Notes under the pieces: generated by a model
The model's database searches: none
Told to the model about the DNA's origin: nothing
The model's input: the letters and a program-made list of their open reading frames with translations, nothing else
Origin: a virus
Direction: 5' to 3' (one strand)
Virus record (IMG/VR): IMGVR_UViG_3300031277_000004
Span: 1-47,374 of that record
DNA: 47,374 nucleotides
Made by a program: the position numbers and the translations under genes
Shown: piece by piece, positions 24,643 through 32,761 of the stretch
Numbering within the stretch: the stretch's first letter is position 1
Layout: each line of letters begins with the position of its first letter

Positions 24643-25515
24643 ATGAACCTTATAACTAAGATTGATGAATATCTGATTGAATTAAAGGATAAGAATTTGT
24701 ATGACAATAAAAATGAACATCACCCTTCAGGGGTGTTGTCTTGTAACAGACAAATTTTTTATAAATGGTGTAACATCCCAAAAACGGATATAGAAACGCC
24801 TGGAAATCTGTTAAAAATGAAAATGGGTGATATCATCCATGAATGGGTCTACACCGCGCTGAAAAGTAAAGGGTTAAAACTCATTATCGAAAATGAAGAT
24901 AATGATGGAAATGGGAAAGAAATTTTCGATTGTCGGTTGAAATATCCGTTTAAATTTAAAACGGATGCCAGGTTCGTAGATGAACATAATATTGCTTCTA
25001 TCATAGAGGTCAAATCAAGTTTCGGTCGAGGTGTCAAGGATATCCAGTTAAATGGACCAAAAGATACCATGATCGCACAGGTTGTTTTGTATATGAAATT
25101 CGAAAATGTGAATCGAGCATATTTTATTTTCATCGGTCGAGATAATGGGTATAGAACCCAGCATGTCGTTGATTTATTACCAGAAGGTGGTTTTATTGTA
25201 GATGGGCGTAAACCTATTAAATGTAATGAGAGATATAATATGATTATCGAAGGAAAGAAATATCCGATAACATATACAAATATAATTAAAAAATTAGTAG
25301 TATTTGAGGGATATTATGAAAAAAATATTATTCCACCCCGGGATTATATGGTCGCCATTAAAAATGGTGAAATAAAAGAATTTATTCACCAAAAAGTTAA
25401 GTATAAGCCTGATTGGCAATGTTCGTATTGTCAGTGGAAAACCCACTGCTGGCAAGAAGAATTAAAAATATATTCGAGTTCAAATAATTCGGAAATGTTT
25501 GGAGGTGTTATATGA
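24643..25515 (+). CDS. Cas4/RecB-like PD-(D/E)XK exonuclease with Fe-S cysteines
   Basis: A 290-residue nuclease. An N-terminal Cys (LSCNRQIFYKWC, about residues 31-42) and a C-terminal triplet, CSYCQWKTHC near residues 259-268, are spaced as in Cas4/AddB 4Fe-4S clusters. In between are GDIIHEWVYTALKS, the catalytic D in FKTDARF near 107, the IIEVKSS motif (E-x-K) near 119-125, and a downstream Gln in MIAQVVLYM. It would produce single strands for the annealing protein. The start at 24643 follows AAAGGAGAG. It overlaps the next gene by four bases. Confidence 0.85.
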   Translation: MNLITKIDEYLIELKDKNLYDNKNEHHPSGVLSCNRQIFYKWCNIPKTDIETPGNLLKMKMGDIIHEWVYTALKSKGLKLIIENEDNDGNGKEIFDCRLKYPFKFKTDARFVDEHNIASIIEVKSSFGRGVKDIQLNGPKDTMIAQVVLYMKFENVNRAYFIFIGRDNGYRTQHVVDLLPEGGFIVDGRKPIKCNERYNMIIEGKKYPITYTNIIKKLVVFEGYYEKNIIPPRDYMVAIKNGEIKEFIHQKVKYKPDWQCSYCQWKTHCWQEELKIYSSSNNSEMFGGVI

Positions 25516-25715
25516 CACTTACAATGTTGAAGAATTTTTTAAAAGAATTTGCAGATGAAAAATGTGTTGAAGTGAAAATAATGGATGATGATGAGGATGG
25601 GAATATATATTATGATTTAATATATATTACTTATGTTACTGGAACCGGTGTTTTTGATAAACCTACTTTAATTATTCATTGTAAATCAGAAAATGAGGAG
25701 GTAAAAGAGAGATGA
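25512..25715 (+). CDS. Hypothetical acidic protein in the recombination operon
   Basis: A 67-residue acidic protein lying between the nuclease and SSB genes, overlapping both by four bases (ATGA type). It has an N-terminal helix (MLKNFLKEFADEKCVEVKIM), an acidic loop DDDEDG, and two strands. Unrecognised. Tight coupling suggests expression in a fixed ratio with SSB. Confidence 0.7.
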   Translation: MTLTMLKNFLKEFADEKCVEVKIMDDDEDGNIYYDLIYITYVTGTGVFDKPTLIIHCKSENEEVKER

Positions 25716-26146
25716 ACAGCTTAAATGTATTATTGTTAGAAGGAAACCTTTGTCGGGATTCTGAATTTCGGACAACTGTAAATGGTTTTTCGTTGTGTAG
25801 GTTTTCGATAGCCTGTTCCAGATATATACCAAATAAAGCAAAAAATGGATATTCGGAAGAGGTGTCGTTTTTTGATATAGTTGCCTGGGGAAAAATGGCT
25901 GAATATTGTAGTGATCTCCAAAAAGGGCGTAAAGTCCGGATAGAAGGTCGTTTGAAACAAGACCGATGGTTGGACTCGGAAGGGAAAACCCGGACCCATG
26001 TGGTTGTTGTCGCCAATAGTGTATCGGCTGCCCCAGAAAAAAATATTTTTGATGGTGGTGGTGGTGGTGGTGATTCGATTAAAGAGTCATCGGATATTTA
26101 TCCGGAAAATTATAGTACGGATTATGATGATGAAATCCCGTTTTAA
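25712..26146 (+). CDS. ssb: Single-stranded DNA-binding protein
   Basis: A 144-residue SSB. The OB fold covers residues 1-108: LEGNLCRDSEFRTT, then FSIACSR, SFFDIVAWGKMAEYCSDLQKG and VRIEGRLKQDRW. A glycine-rich linker contains six consecutive glycines near residues 118-123. The tail ends in DDEIPF, the acidic tip that binds partner proteins. It protects single-stranded intermediates of replication and annealing. It lies in the recombination operon after the Cas4-like nuclease. Confidence 0.95.
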   Translation: MNSLNVLLLEGNLCRDSEFRTTVNGFSLCRFSIACSRYIPNKAKNGYSEEVSFFDIVAWGKMAEYCSDLQKGRKVRIEGRLKQDRWLDSEGKTRTHVVVVANSVSAAPEKNIFDGGGGGGDSIKESSDIYPENYSTDYDDEIPF

Positions 26147-26160
26147 AAGGAGATTGTTTT

Positions 26161-26577
26161 ATGGAGGCTATTGATTTTTTGGATGAAATGGAGGTTGTTA
26201 AATCTGGGTTTATATGGGAAACCGCTAATAAAGAAAAGTTGCGGATAGATCAGATGAGTACCAAACATATATTTAATGCCATGAAAATGGTATATAACCA
26301 TATCGCTGAAGTTGTTCAGTTACCGGTTTTGCCGACAATCTGGTATCATCATCGATATTCAAAATTCTATTACAAGGCAATAAAAGCCCCGAGGTGGATG
26401 CTTAAACATCTCGTCATTTTTATATACGAGATTGAAATTCGTAAAAATTTACCTGAGGAATATAGGGTGCCGTATGATTTAATCATAGCGGCAATATTAA
26501 ATTCTTTAAAAATAAAGAATGACCCGGAGATGATAAAAGAAATGTGGATGTTGTTGCCTGAAAGGGGGGGTGATTGA
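26161..26577 (+). CDS. Hypothetical phage protein, helical
   Basis: A 138-residue protein with a WETANKEKLRIDQMSTKHIFNAM stretch near residues 20-42. I associate this W-x-T...I...M-x-x-x-H-x-x-N-A-x pattern with small unassigned phage proteins of early operons. The rest is helical, with a Tyr/His-rich centre (WYHHRYSKFYYKAIK). It overlaps the DUF3268-like gene by four bases. Function unknown. Confidence 0.65.
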   Translation: MEAIDFLDEMEVVKSGFIWETANKEKLRIDQMSTKHIFNAMKMVYNHIAEVVQLPVLPTIWYHHRYSKFYYKAIKAPRWMLKHLVIFIYEIEIRKNLPEEYRVPYDLIIAAILNSLKIKNDPEMIKEMWMLLPERGGD

Positions 26578-26954
26578 AATATATTTTAAATGGAAGGATC
26601 TGCCCATATTGTGCTGAACCTTCTGTCTTTGTTGATAGTAAAAGAATATATGGTGTTAGTCATGGAATGATATATTTATGTATACCCTGTAATGCGTATG
26701 TGGGTGTACATAAAAATAGCAAAAAAGCATTAGGGCGGCTCGCTGATAAAGAATTAAGATCTTGGAAGATGAAAGCTCATAAAAATTTTGATAAATTGTG
26801 GAGATCAAAAAAAATGTCAAGAAAAGTTGCCTATAAATGGTTTAGTGAAAAAATGGGGATTGATCCCGAATTCGCACATATCGGTATGTTAGATGTTGAT
26901 CAATGTATAAAATTAGTTTTTTTGTGCCAGGAGGAGATGAAAACATGGTTTTAG
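26574..26954 (+). CDS. DUF3268-like zinc-finger protein
   Basis: A 126-residue protein matching the DUF3268 layout. CPYCAEPS at residues 9-16 and CIPCNAYVGVH near 36-46 give two CxxC pairs for zinc, with an intervening SKRIYGVSHGMIY. LGRLADKELRSWKMKAHKNFDKLW follows at about 53-76, the conserved helical part. It is common in phage early regions; its role is unknown. It is coupled to neighbours on both sides (overlaps of 4 and 10 bases). Confidence 0.8.
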   Translation: MKYILNGRICPYCAEPSVFVDSKRIYGVSHGMIYLCIPCNAYVGVHKNSKKALGRLADKELRSWKMKAHKNFDKLWRSKKMSRKVAYKWFSEKMGIDPEFAHIGMLDVDQCIKLVFLCQEEMKTWF

Positions 26955-27262
26955 GATATTATGTATTATTAAGTAATGGGTCTGTTTTGTGGAAAGATTT
27001 TGAAGATTTGAAGGGGGTTCCCCCGGATATTTTATTCAATTCTGTAGCGATAAAAAAATATTGGATGGTCCCTGAGAATCTCCCTGGGAATAGTATTCGT
27101 GCAGGAAAAAGATGGTGTATTAATCTTATTGCAGAGATGATTTTAGCCGGAGCAAATAAAAGAGATGTCCAGGAGATAGCCGAAAGAAATTTATCAATAC
27201 CGAGTAAAATTTTTAATATTGTTTATCGTGAAGTCTGCATAAATGGAGATAAAAATGGATAA
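26945..27262 (+). CDS. Hypothetical protein
   Basis: A 105-residue protein. The start at 26945 is preceded by AGGAGGAG at a normal distance; an earlier in-frame ATG lies deep in the previous gene. Residues 60-95 form a helical, possibly HTH-like segment (CINLIAEMILAGANKRDVQEIAERN). Unrecognised. It overlaps the NinB-like gene by eight bases. Confidence 0.65.
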   Translation: MVLGYYVLLSNGSVLWKDFEDLKGVPPDILFNSVAIKKYWMVPENLPGNSIRAGKRWCINLIAEMILAGANKRDVQEIAERNLSIPSKIFNIVYREVCINGDKNG

Positions 27263-27731
27263 GTTGATTATAAAGGTGGTCCCTGTGCCGGGGATTCCGG
27301 AGGAGCGGAGTTGTGGGATCATCAAATTTAAAATTATTACTCCGGCCGATGTTAAAATGGCAAGAACTTTTTATCACCAAAATATCCTGAAAGAGATACC
27401 TCTTCAGGTTATTGTTGAGAAATGGAGGAAAAAAAAGACAAGAAGTCAAGAGAATTTATTTCATGCAATAATTCGAGAGATATCCGGGGAAACTGGGATG
27501 GATCTTGATATTGTAAAAGAGGGGATCAAACAAAAATATGGCCGTCATATGGAATGGCAAGGGATTTCTTTCCCTGTGCCATCCAGGAACCTAAATACAT
27601 TAGAATATGGTCGGTTGATCGATGGGGCCATATTGGAGGCCGCGGAAATTGGGTTAAATATTAGAGATTATAAAAATGAATGGGATCAGTGGAAAAAAAA
27701 TCAGGAGATAAAAAAGAATGAAAATGTGTGA
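27255..27731 (+). CDS. NinB-like recombination protein
   Basis: A 158-residue protein with a NinB-type arrangement. A basic KKKTRSQENLFHAIIREIS stretch (about residues 59-77) corresponds to the R-S-x-x-Q-N segment of lambda NinB. It is followed by a helix, GIKQKYG, and a C-terminal WDQWKKNQE. NinB binds single-stranded DNA and acts in recombination, which fits the neighbours (annealing protein, nuclease, SSB, HNH). The start at 27255 follows TGGAGAT; an in-frame ATG four codons earlier is possible. Confidence 0.6.
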   Translation: MDKLIIKVVPVPGIPEERSCGIIKFKIITPADVKMARTFYHQNILKEIPLQVIVEKWRKKKTRSQENLFHAIIREISGETGMDLDIVKEGIKQKYGRHMEWQGISFPVPSRNLNTLEYGRLIDGAILEAAEIGLNIRDYKNEWDQWKKNQEIKKNENV

Positions 27732-28017
27732 GGGGTGTTATAATCCAATTTTTGAGTATGATAATAATAATAAAATTAAAACCACGAGCCCCCATGAGAT
27801 TAAATCAAGAGGGGCCGGAGGTTTATGTATTGAAGCCAATCAATTCGTGTTATGTGTTGAATGCCATAGGTTGTGGCATAATAATGGTTGGTTTTGGTTT
27901 GTCGAGAAATATGATCATCTTGAACCAAAGGCCAAGGCTATATTAGGAAAACCTTGGCATAAAAATGATGATGATGATAATGAAACATCAGCGGATAAAC
28001 CGATGGTATTTATCTGA
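27718..28017 (+). CDS. HNH endonuclease-like protein
   Basis: A 99-residue protein with an HNH pattern: Cys pairs (CEGC at residues 3-6 and CVEC near 57-60), HEIKSRGAGG near 24-33, then CHRLWHNNG near 60-68. That is the H...C-x-x-C...H-x-x-x-H-N order of small phage HNH nucleases. Such proteins nick or resolve DNA in recombination or packaging. Here it sits with NinB, not with the terminase. The tail is acidic. It overlaps the preceding gene by 14 bases. Confidence 0.75.
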   Translation: MKMCEGCYNPIFEYDNNNKIKTTSPHEIKSRGAGGLCIEANQFVLCVECHRLWHNNGWFWFVEKYDHLEPKAKAILGKPWHKNDDDDNETSADKPMVFI

Positions 28018-28062
28018 TATTCCCGGCGTTGCCGGAAAAATAAATAATAAAGGCGGATAAAA

Positions 28063-29028
28063 ATGATAAAAGAAAATGAAAAAAATTTTCCGGTTCCAAT
28101 TGATGAATTGGAGAAAAAAATTATCGAGTTTGTTTCAATCGAAGATTTTAAAACCGGTAAAGACCAATTGGAGACGTTAAAAATTTATGCGAAAAAAAGA
28201 GGAGTTGAACGGAGTTTAATACAAAGAATCCATGCTGGATCAATCCGGTGTGCGTGGGAAATCGGAGGGATTTTAAAAGAAATTATTTCCCGTGGTCGGC
28301 CATCGGATGAGGAGAAAAATACCAAGGTTAGATTGGAGGACCTGGGTATATCAAAAACCTCATCTCATAGGTATCAGATTATCAATAATATCCCGAAGGA
28401 ATTGTTGAATGAGCGTATCGATAAAATGATGCGGGATGATGTGGATATAACAGAGAAAGAATTTTACAAATTCGCGAAAAGTCTTGAGGAAACCCATGAA
28501 GATGAAGATCTTGAGGATGGATCCAGCCGGGAAAATGATATCGTTGAGGCCAGGGATAAATTCGCGTATATGACCAAAGAAGGTATTTCCGAATTAAGAA
28601 ATAAGGGCATCATCGGAATTGATTGCCTTACGGATGTCGAGCTGGAATTGATTGCCCGGGGAATCATAGAGATTGTTATGAATGGGCCCGGGAAAATAAA
28701 AAATAAAATCGAAAGATTTGTTGAAGAGAATTCCTTAACAGTTGAAAATTATTGGGTTGGTTTGAGGTATGTTATCCGACAAATGAATTCAGTAATCATG
28801 AGTCTGGATTTAAATACAAATCCGGCTTCGCCAAAAGCTTTTCTGTATTTTATTAGAAATTTAAAAAGTATGCTCGGGCTCATAAAGACATGGAAACCTG
28901 AAGCATTAGAAAAATGTCCGGTGTGTGAGGGAAAAAAAGAAATCCCTAACCCAAATGAAAAAGAAAAAAATATTTTTATATCCTGTGATTTCTGTCTGGA
29001 TGGATATGTCGGATGGTTTAAAAAATAA
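28063..29028 (+). CDS. Hypothetical protein with C-terminal zinc finger
   Basis: A 321-residue helical protein. Residues 45-115 contain an HTH-like region (GVERSLIQRIHAGSIRCAWEIGG, then LEDLGISKTSSHRYQIINNIP). This resembles the DNA-binding domains of phage proteins with an H-x-A-G-x-I-x-x-G-x-x-L arrangement. The end carries two CxxC knuckles: CPVCEG near 286 and CDFCLDG near 309. I do not recognise a family. It closes the recombination operon just before a terminator and a new promoter. A replication or regulatory role is plausible. Confidence 0.65.
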   Translation: MIKENEKNFPVPIDELEKKIIEFVSIEDFKTGKDQLETLKIYAKKRGVERSLIQRIHAGSIRCAWEIGGILKEIISRGRPSDEEKNTKVRLEDLGISKTSSHRYQIINNIPKELLNERIDKMMRDDVDITEKEFYKFAKSLEETHEDEDLEDGSSRENDIVEARDKFAYMTKEGISELRNKGIIGIDCLTDVELELIARGIIEIVMNGPGKIKNKIERFVEENSLTVENYWVGLRYVIRQMNSVIMSLDLNTNPASPKAFLYFIRNLKSMLGLIKTWKPEALEKCPVCEGKKEIPNPNEKEKNIFISCDFCLDGYVGWFKK

Positions 29029-29034
29029 AAGGTT

Positions 29035-29075
29035 CCTCGGAGGGACATTTTTATCAACTTGACCTCCGGGGTTTT
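29035..29075 (+). terminator. Terminator-like stem overlapping the replication promoter
   Basis: CCTCGGAGG (29035-29043) pairs with CCTCCGGGG (29063-29071) around a 19-base loop, followed by TTTT. The 3' arm lies inside the -35/spacer of the next promoter. A shorter alternative hairpin (GGTTCC...GGGAC plus ATTTTT) exists at 29031-29051. Confidence 0.55.
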
Positions 29076-29087
29076 AAATAGGATAAT
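29059..29087 (+). promoter_or_regulatory. Sigma70-type promoter of the replication genes
   Basis: TTGACC (29059-29064), a 17-base spacer and GATAAT (29082-29087), 30 bp before the initiator start. It gives the replication operon its own transcription start. Confidence 0.8.
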
Positions 29088-29117
29088 AATTAAAAAATTT
29101 TTAAATAGGGGTGTTAG

Positions 29118-30062
29118 ATGGATGAATTAAAGATTCTCAAACGTGCCGTTATAAGAGAGGAGTTAGTCGCTATTTGTGATGGCGATATAATCTCTTCATT
29201 GATTTTAAACCAATTTTTGTATTGGCAGATCCGGAAGAAAGATACCATAAAATATTTAAGAGAAGAAATTTCAAGATGTAAAAAAAGTGGAGTTACCACA
29301 GATAGTCTTGAAAATGTAATGGATGGGTGGATCTGGAAAAAAGCCGGGGAATTAAAAGAAGAAATAATGGTTAGTTCCTCCGAGAATACAATCATGAGAA
29401 GAATAGAGGGGTTGGTAAAATCTGGATTATTGGACCAGAGAAGAAATCCCCGGCATAATTGGGATCGTACCTATCAATATCGAGTGAATCTCGGAAGATT
29501 AGCAGATAAGTTAACAAAAATTGGATATACCATCGATACTGTTTTCGATGGCAGATGTTCTTTTAAAGAGGAAATTTCAACCTTCACCAGGATACATTCG
29601 AACCTTCATTTTGAAGATTCGAACATTCCGGATGAAGATTCAAACCTTCAAAATGAAGATTCAAACCTTCATGATGAAGGAGCAATACCAGAGATTACCT
29701 CAAAGATTTCTAATAAAGAATTTAAAAATTTATCTGAAAAATCAGAAATGAATAAATTGATTATTGAATATGACCAGTTATATAGATATGAGTCTGGTGG
29801 AAAAAAACCAACTTATAACGGGGCTATATTCGGTAATATGAAACGGTTAATAAAAAATCATGGGATAGAGAATGTTATTGAGATGTTAAAAAAATATTAT
29901 CAATTTGATTTTTGGTTTACAAAGAAAGGAGGGAGAACATTTCTTCAGTTTACTAAATTTTATGATCAGATCGTTTGTTCAAATGGAGAGATCAGGAAGA
30001 GGGTTGTAAAAAATAATTCCGGGAATTTCCAGGATGATTATAATAAATATATGGAGAGTTAA
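29118..30062 (+). CDS. Replication initiator (replisome organiser-like) with internal origin
   Basis: A 314-residue protein. Residues 1-125 form a winged-helix region of the kind found in phage replication initiators: a hydrophobic SLILNQFLYWQIRK helix, then SSENTIMRRIEGLVKSGLLDQRRNP. The middle, residues 160-188, is a tandem heptad-like repeat (xEDSN units) encoded by four 21-bp iterons. The C-terminal part, YRYESGGKKPTYNGAIFGNMKRLI and onward, resembles a DnaD-like helical domain. The next gene is a helicase loader, as in lambda O-P. The initiator would bind the iterons in its own gene and recruit the loader. Confidence 0.8.
   Translation: MDELKILKRAVIREELVAICDGDIISSLILNQFLYWQIRKKDTIKYLREEISRCKKSGVTTDSLENVMDGWIWKKAGELKEEIMVSSSENTIMRRIEGLVKSGLLDQRRNPRHNWDRTYQYRVNLGRLADKLTKIGYTIDTVFDGRCSFKEEISTFTRIHSNLHFEDSNIPDEDSNLQNEDSNLHDEGAIPEITSKISNKEFKNLSEKSEMNKLIIEYDQLYRYESGGKKPTYNGAIFGNMKRLIKNHGIENVIEMLKKYYQFDFWFTKKGGRTFLQFTKFYDQIVCSNGEIRKRVVKNNSGNFQDDYNKYMES
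29596..29679 (+). repeat. Four tandem 21-bp iterons, probable replication origin
   Basis: Four directly repeated 21-bp units start at 29596, 29617, 29638 and 29659. Each begins ATTCRAAC and ends TGAAG, and units 1, 3 and 4 contain CCTTC. Unit 1 also holds the inverted repeat CTTCATTTTGAAG. A partial fifth unit precedes them at about 29574-29593. They lie inside the initiator gene, like the lambda origin in gene O. Confidence 0.8.
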
Positions 30063-30064
30063 AT

Positions 30065-31015
30065 ATGGGAGGACAAAAAGATAGTGGATATATTAAAGCC
30101 GGGGAAATGTTATCCGGGTCCGGGCTAATGGGAATTGATGGTGTTGAGGTCCGGAAGGAATATTTGAATAGATTAGAGGAGGATTTCAAAGAAGGGATTA
30201 TTCCCTTACAGGAAATAGAAAAACAAAAAAGGTCTTTACATGGTGGTTTTTGTCCAAAATGCGGGATGATCTGGGAGAAGGTTGTAGTTTCTGGGAGATT
30301 GATGAAAGTCCCATTTGAATATTTTCAGCCAAAATGTAACTGTGAGGTTACATCTGAGCAACTTAAAAATAGGGAAAGAGAAAATTTTTCAAGATTGATC
30401 AATGCCGGTGTCAAAGGAAAATATTTAAATAATTCATTTGAAAATTGGGATAAAACCGTTGATCCAGTTCTCACACAAAGAATGATGGAAGTGCAGGCGC
30501 ATTTCTATCATAAGAAATTTAAAGAGGGGATCGGTTTGATTTTGACCGGTGATGTTGGCACCGGAAAAACTCACTGCAGCATATCGATTTTGCGATTAGT
30601 CGCAAAATATACGGATTCTTTTTTGTTTATTAAAATGTCGGAATATATTCCGATCATATTAAATAAAGATACCGGGGCAAGAACGGTTGATAGGATGAAG
30701 ACGGTAAGAATGATTGTGTTTGACGATTTTGATAAAATTACGACCACGAATGAATGGGTAAGTGGAAGAATATTTGAAGTTGTTGATGCGAGAATCTCTT
30801 CAGGATTACCTTCGATTTTTACATCAAATCTCAACAGTCCCCAGGAGTTCGATGACAAATATGGTAAAGCGATCACAAGCAGATTGTTTGGTTATTGCGA
30901 TTGCATTCATTTTGCCGGGAAAGATTATCGGAAAGTTAGACGATTGAGAGAGAAGGAATTTATAGAGTCAAAAGAGTTATCCGGGAAAGATGAATATCTT
31001 CAGGGGGAATTATGA
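30065..31015 (+). CDS. DnaC/IstB-like helicase loader ATPase
   Basis: A 316-residue AAA+ protein. The N-terminal third has a zinc knuckle (CPKCGMIW near 61-68 and CNC near 92-94). The ATPase follows: Walker A in LTGDVGTGKTHCS (about 160-172), Walker B in MIVFDDFDK (about 218-226), sensor region SIFTSNLNSPQEF (about 251-263) and arginine segment ITSRLFGYC. It would load the host replicative helicase at the origin in the preceding gene, two bases upstream. No phage helicase is seen, so host DnaB is implied. Confidence 0.88.
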   Translation: MGGQKDSGYIKAGEMLSGSGLMGIDGVEVRKEYLNRLEEDFKEGIIPLQEIEKQKRSLHGGFCPKCGMIWEKVVVSGRLMKVPFEYFQPKCNCEVTSEQLKNRERENFSRLINAGVKGKYLNNSFENWDKTVDPVLTQRMMEVQAHFYHKKFKEGIGLILTGDVGTGKTHCSISILRLVAKYTDSFLFIKMSEYIPIILNKDTGARTVDRMKTVRMIVFDDFDKITTTNEWVSGRIFEVVDARISSGLPSIFTSNLNSPQEFDDKYGKAITSRLFGYCDCIHFAGKDYRKVRRLREKEFIESKELSGKDEYLQGEL

Positions 31016-31164
31016 GTTATTTATTTTTATCAATATGCTTGATAGGGTTTGGTGTTTTATGTTTTTGTTTAAGGTTTGATGGTAAAGAGGATATATCGAT
31101 TACCGTTAAAATGGAATATAAAGAAAATGAAAAGGATGGTGTCGAATGGAAAATCAAAAAATAG
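31012..31164 (+). CDS. Small membrane protein
   Basis: A 50-residue frame starting in an ATGA overlap with the helicase-loader stop, preceded by AGGGGGAA. One N-terminal hydrophobic helix (YLFLSICLIGFGVLCFCL) is followed by a charged tail ending in KIKK. It overlaps the next gene by 19 bases. Unrecognised. Its tight coupling on both sides supports it being real. Confidence 0.6.
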   Translation: MSYLFLSICLIGFGVLCFCLRFDGKEDISITVKMEYKENEKDGVEWKIKK

Positions 31165-31694
31165 CGGTTGGTGCATTTTGCATGTGGTGGGATTATAAAG
31201 AAAATGCTGCTGTTTCAAAAAAAGGGCTCCCGATTTGTCCCCGGTGTGGGGCGGCCTGTCTGGAATATGACTATTATGCCTGGCTGAATGCAATAAAAGA
31301 TAAAGGGGTAGAAGGTTATTTTGATTTTATGTTATGGCTGCGTGGTTTTTGTTATAAAAGCAAGAAAATGGCGTGGGCTGCATATAACCATTTAAAAGAA
31401 AAAGTTGATAAATGTCCGCATGATGAAAAAAATTGTAGTATCAAAATAGATTGTGATTATTGTGTTCGCAATAAAACAAGGCTAAGTGTTGATGAAATAT
31501 CTATTTCATCAAGCCAAAAGCAGTTTATCGAAGATGTAGCCATAGGATTTTTAAAAAGAATAAAAAAAGAATATGGCGGAAATAAAAATTTTAAAAGTGT
31601 AGAGGTTATTCATCCTTTTTATATGTATGAAGCCTCAGAAACAGTCATAAGATATGCTTTTATAGAATATTTAAAAAGTGTGGAAAGAAAATAA
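31146..31694 (+). CDS. Hypothetical Cys-rich protein
   Basis: A 182-residue protein with CPRCGAACLEYD near residues 30-41 and a second Cys-rich region (CPHDEKNC, CDYC) near 85-103, which may hold one or two zinc ions. The region after residue 115 is helical. Unrecognised family. It belongs to the replication operon, overlapping the small membrane gene. Confidence 0.65.
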   Translation: MENQKIAVGAFCMWWDYKENAAVSKKGLPICPRCGAACLEYDYYAWLNAIKDKGVEGYFDFMLWLRGFCYKSKKMAWAAYNHLKEKVDKCPHDEKNCSIKIDCDYCVRNKTRLSVDEISISSSQKQFIEDVAIGFLKRIKKEYGGNKNFKSVEVIHPFYMYEASETVIRYAFIEYLKSVERK

Positions 31695-31706
31695 AGGAGT
31701 TTTATT

Positions 31707-32057
31707 ATGGGTGTTAGAAGTAGAATGAAAAGAGAGCGAAGAAAAGAAGAGGAGTTGAGAAAAGTTCATGTAGAAAAAATTGTGGAAGTACAAAGTGATA
31801 TTTCACATGGACGCAGATTCATTATGGGAGATTGTGATATTTATTTAGCAAAAGAAAAAACATCCGGTGGGTTTGAATCCTGGCATATAAGTATTTCGTG
31901 TAAAAATAGATATCCATCTTGGGATGAGGTTGTTAGAGTGCGGTATGATCTTATGCCAAAAAATATAGAAATGGTTATGTTTTTCCCCTCGAAAAAAGAA
32001 AATATAGAAATAGGAAATAATTCTATCCATCTGTGGCAAGTTAAATTTACAGAATAA
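31707..32057 (+). CDS. Hypothetical basic protein
   Basis: A 116-residue protein. A strongly basic/acidic N-terminal helix (MKRERRKEEELRKVHVEKI) is followed by a beta-rich domain (FIMGDCDIYLAKEK, SWHISISCKNRYPSWDEVVRVRYDL). The second part has the look of a small alpha/beta fold, unknown to me. The start follows AAAGGAG. Confidence 0.65.
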   Translation: MGVRSRMKRERRKEEELRKVHVEKIVEVQSDISHGRRFIMGDCDIYLAKEKTSGGFESWHISISCKNRYPSWDEVVRVRYDLMPKNIEMVMFFPSKKENIEIGNNSIHLWQVKFTE

Positions 32058-32071
32058 AAAGAAATGTTATA

Positions 32072-32246
32072 ATGTTATTTGATGTTCCTAAAAATATAGC
32101 TGGAAAAAAACGTAAAGGATGTGGGAAGGTTGTTTATTGGATATTAACAAAAAATAAAAAAAGAATGCCCGGTTAATCTTGATGGTAATAACCATTTTGC
32201 CACATGTCCGGCTGCTAATAAATTCAGAAAGGAGAAAGGTAAATGA
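32072..32246 (+). pseudogene. Frameshifted small zinc-type protein (or +1 frameshift gene)
   Basis: The zero frame from ATG 32072 gives 34 residues and stops at 32174. Skipping one base at CCC (32168-32170) restores a frame that reads MPVNLDGNNHFATCPAANKF and ends in an ATGA overlap with the next gene. The joined protein (about 57 residues) has the C-G...W...MPV...DG..HFATCP.A..FR layout of small phage zinc proteins. It is therefore an indel-broken gene or a +1 programmed frameshift on a Pro codon. There is no strong ribosome binding site. Confidence 0.55.
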
Positions 32247-32761
32247 AAAAGGTAATTGAGGCATTGGAATATTATGCTGATGAAAAGAATTATTGTTTAT
32301 ATGATGATGAACCCGGTTTTGTTTTAGATGATGGTGGCGAATTAGCCAGAAAAACAATTGCTCATATAAAGGATTCAAAAATAAATTTTCCATCACCAAC
32401 CGGGATGTCATTTGTGATGACCTGGGAAGGTAAAGGGGTTGGAAAAAATAGAAAATTGATAAGATCCAAAGGTGGAAAATTGTTCCGCGGTTCTGAGTAT
32501 CAAAATTTTTTGAAAATAATGGAAGAGCAATTTAAAATACAGGGAAAGATAATTCCCGGGGAAGTAAGGGTGATATTTAAAATATGTTGCCATCATCGAG
32601 CGGATCATCATAATTTCATAGAGCCCATCTTGGATGGGTTGCAAAATTCTGGATGCATCGAAAATGATATCAAGGCCGTGGAAATAATATTGGAAAAGCC
32701 TGAAAGGCATGGGAATAAAGAGCCGGATAGATTTATCATTAAAGTCGAAGGATTGGTTTAA
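32243..32761 (+). CDS. RusA-like Holliday junction resolvase with extra N-terminal module
   Basis: A 172-residue protein. From about residue 54 it matches RusA: a GVGKNRKLIRSKGGKLFRG start and VRVIFKICCHHRADHHNFIEPILDGLQ, with the D...N...LDGL acidic core near residues 118-131. Then GCIENDIKAVEI follows, where RusA has its DD. RusA cuts four-way junctions from recombination and replication. The first ~48 residues (ALEYYADEKNY, then LDDGGELARKTIAHI) look like a separate small phage protein, so this may be a gene fusion. Start preceded by AAAGGAGAAAG. Confidence 0.8.
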   Translation: MKKVIEALEYYADEKNYCLYDDEPGFVLDDGGELARKTIAHIKDSKINFPSPTGMSFVMTWEGKGVGKNRKLIRSKGGKLFRGSEYQNFLKIMEEQFKIQGKIIPGEVRVIFKICCHHRADHHNFIEPILDGLQNSGCIENDIKAVEIILEKPERHGNKEPDRFIIKVEGLV

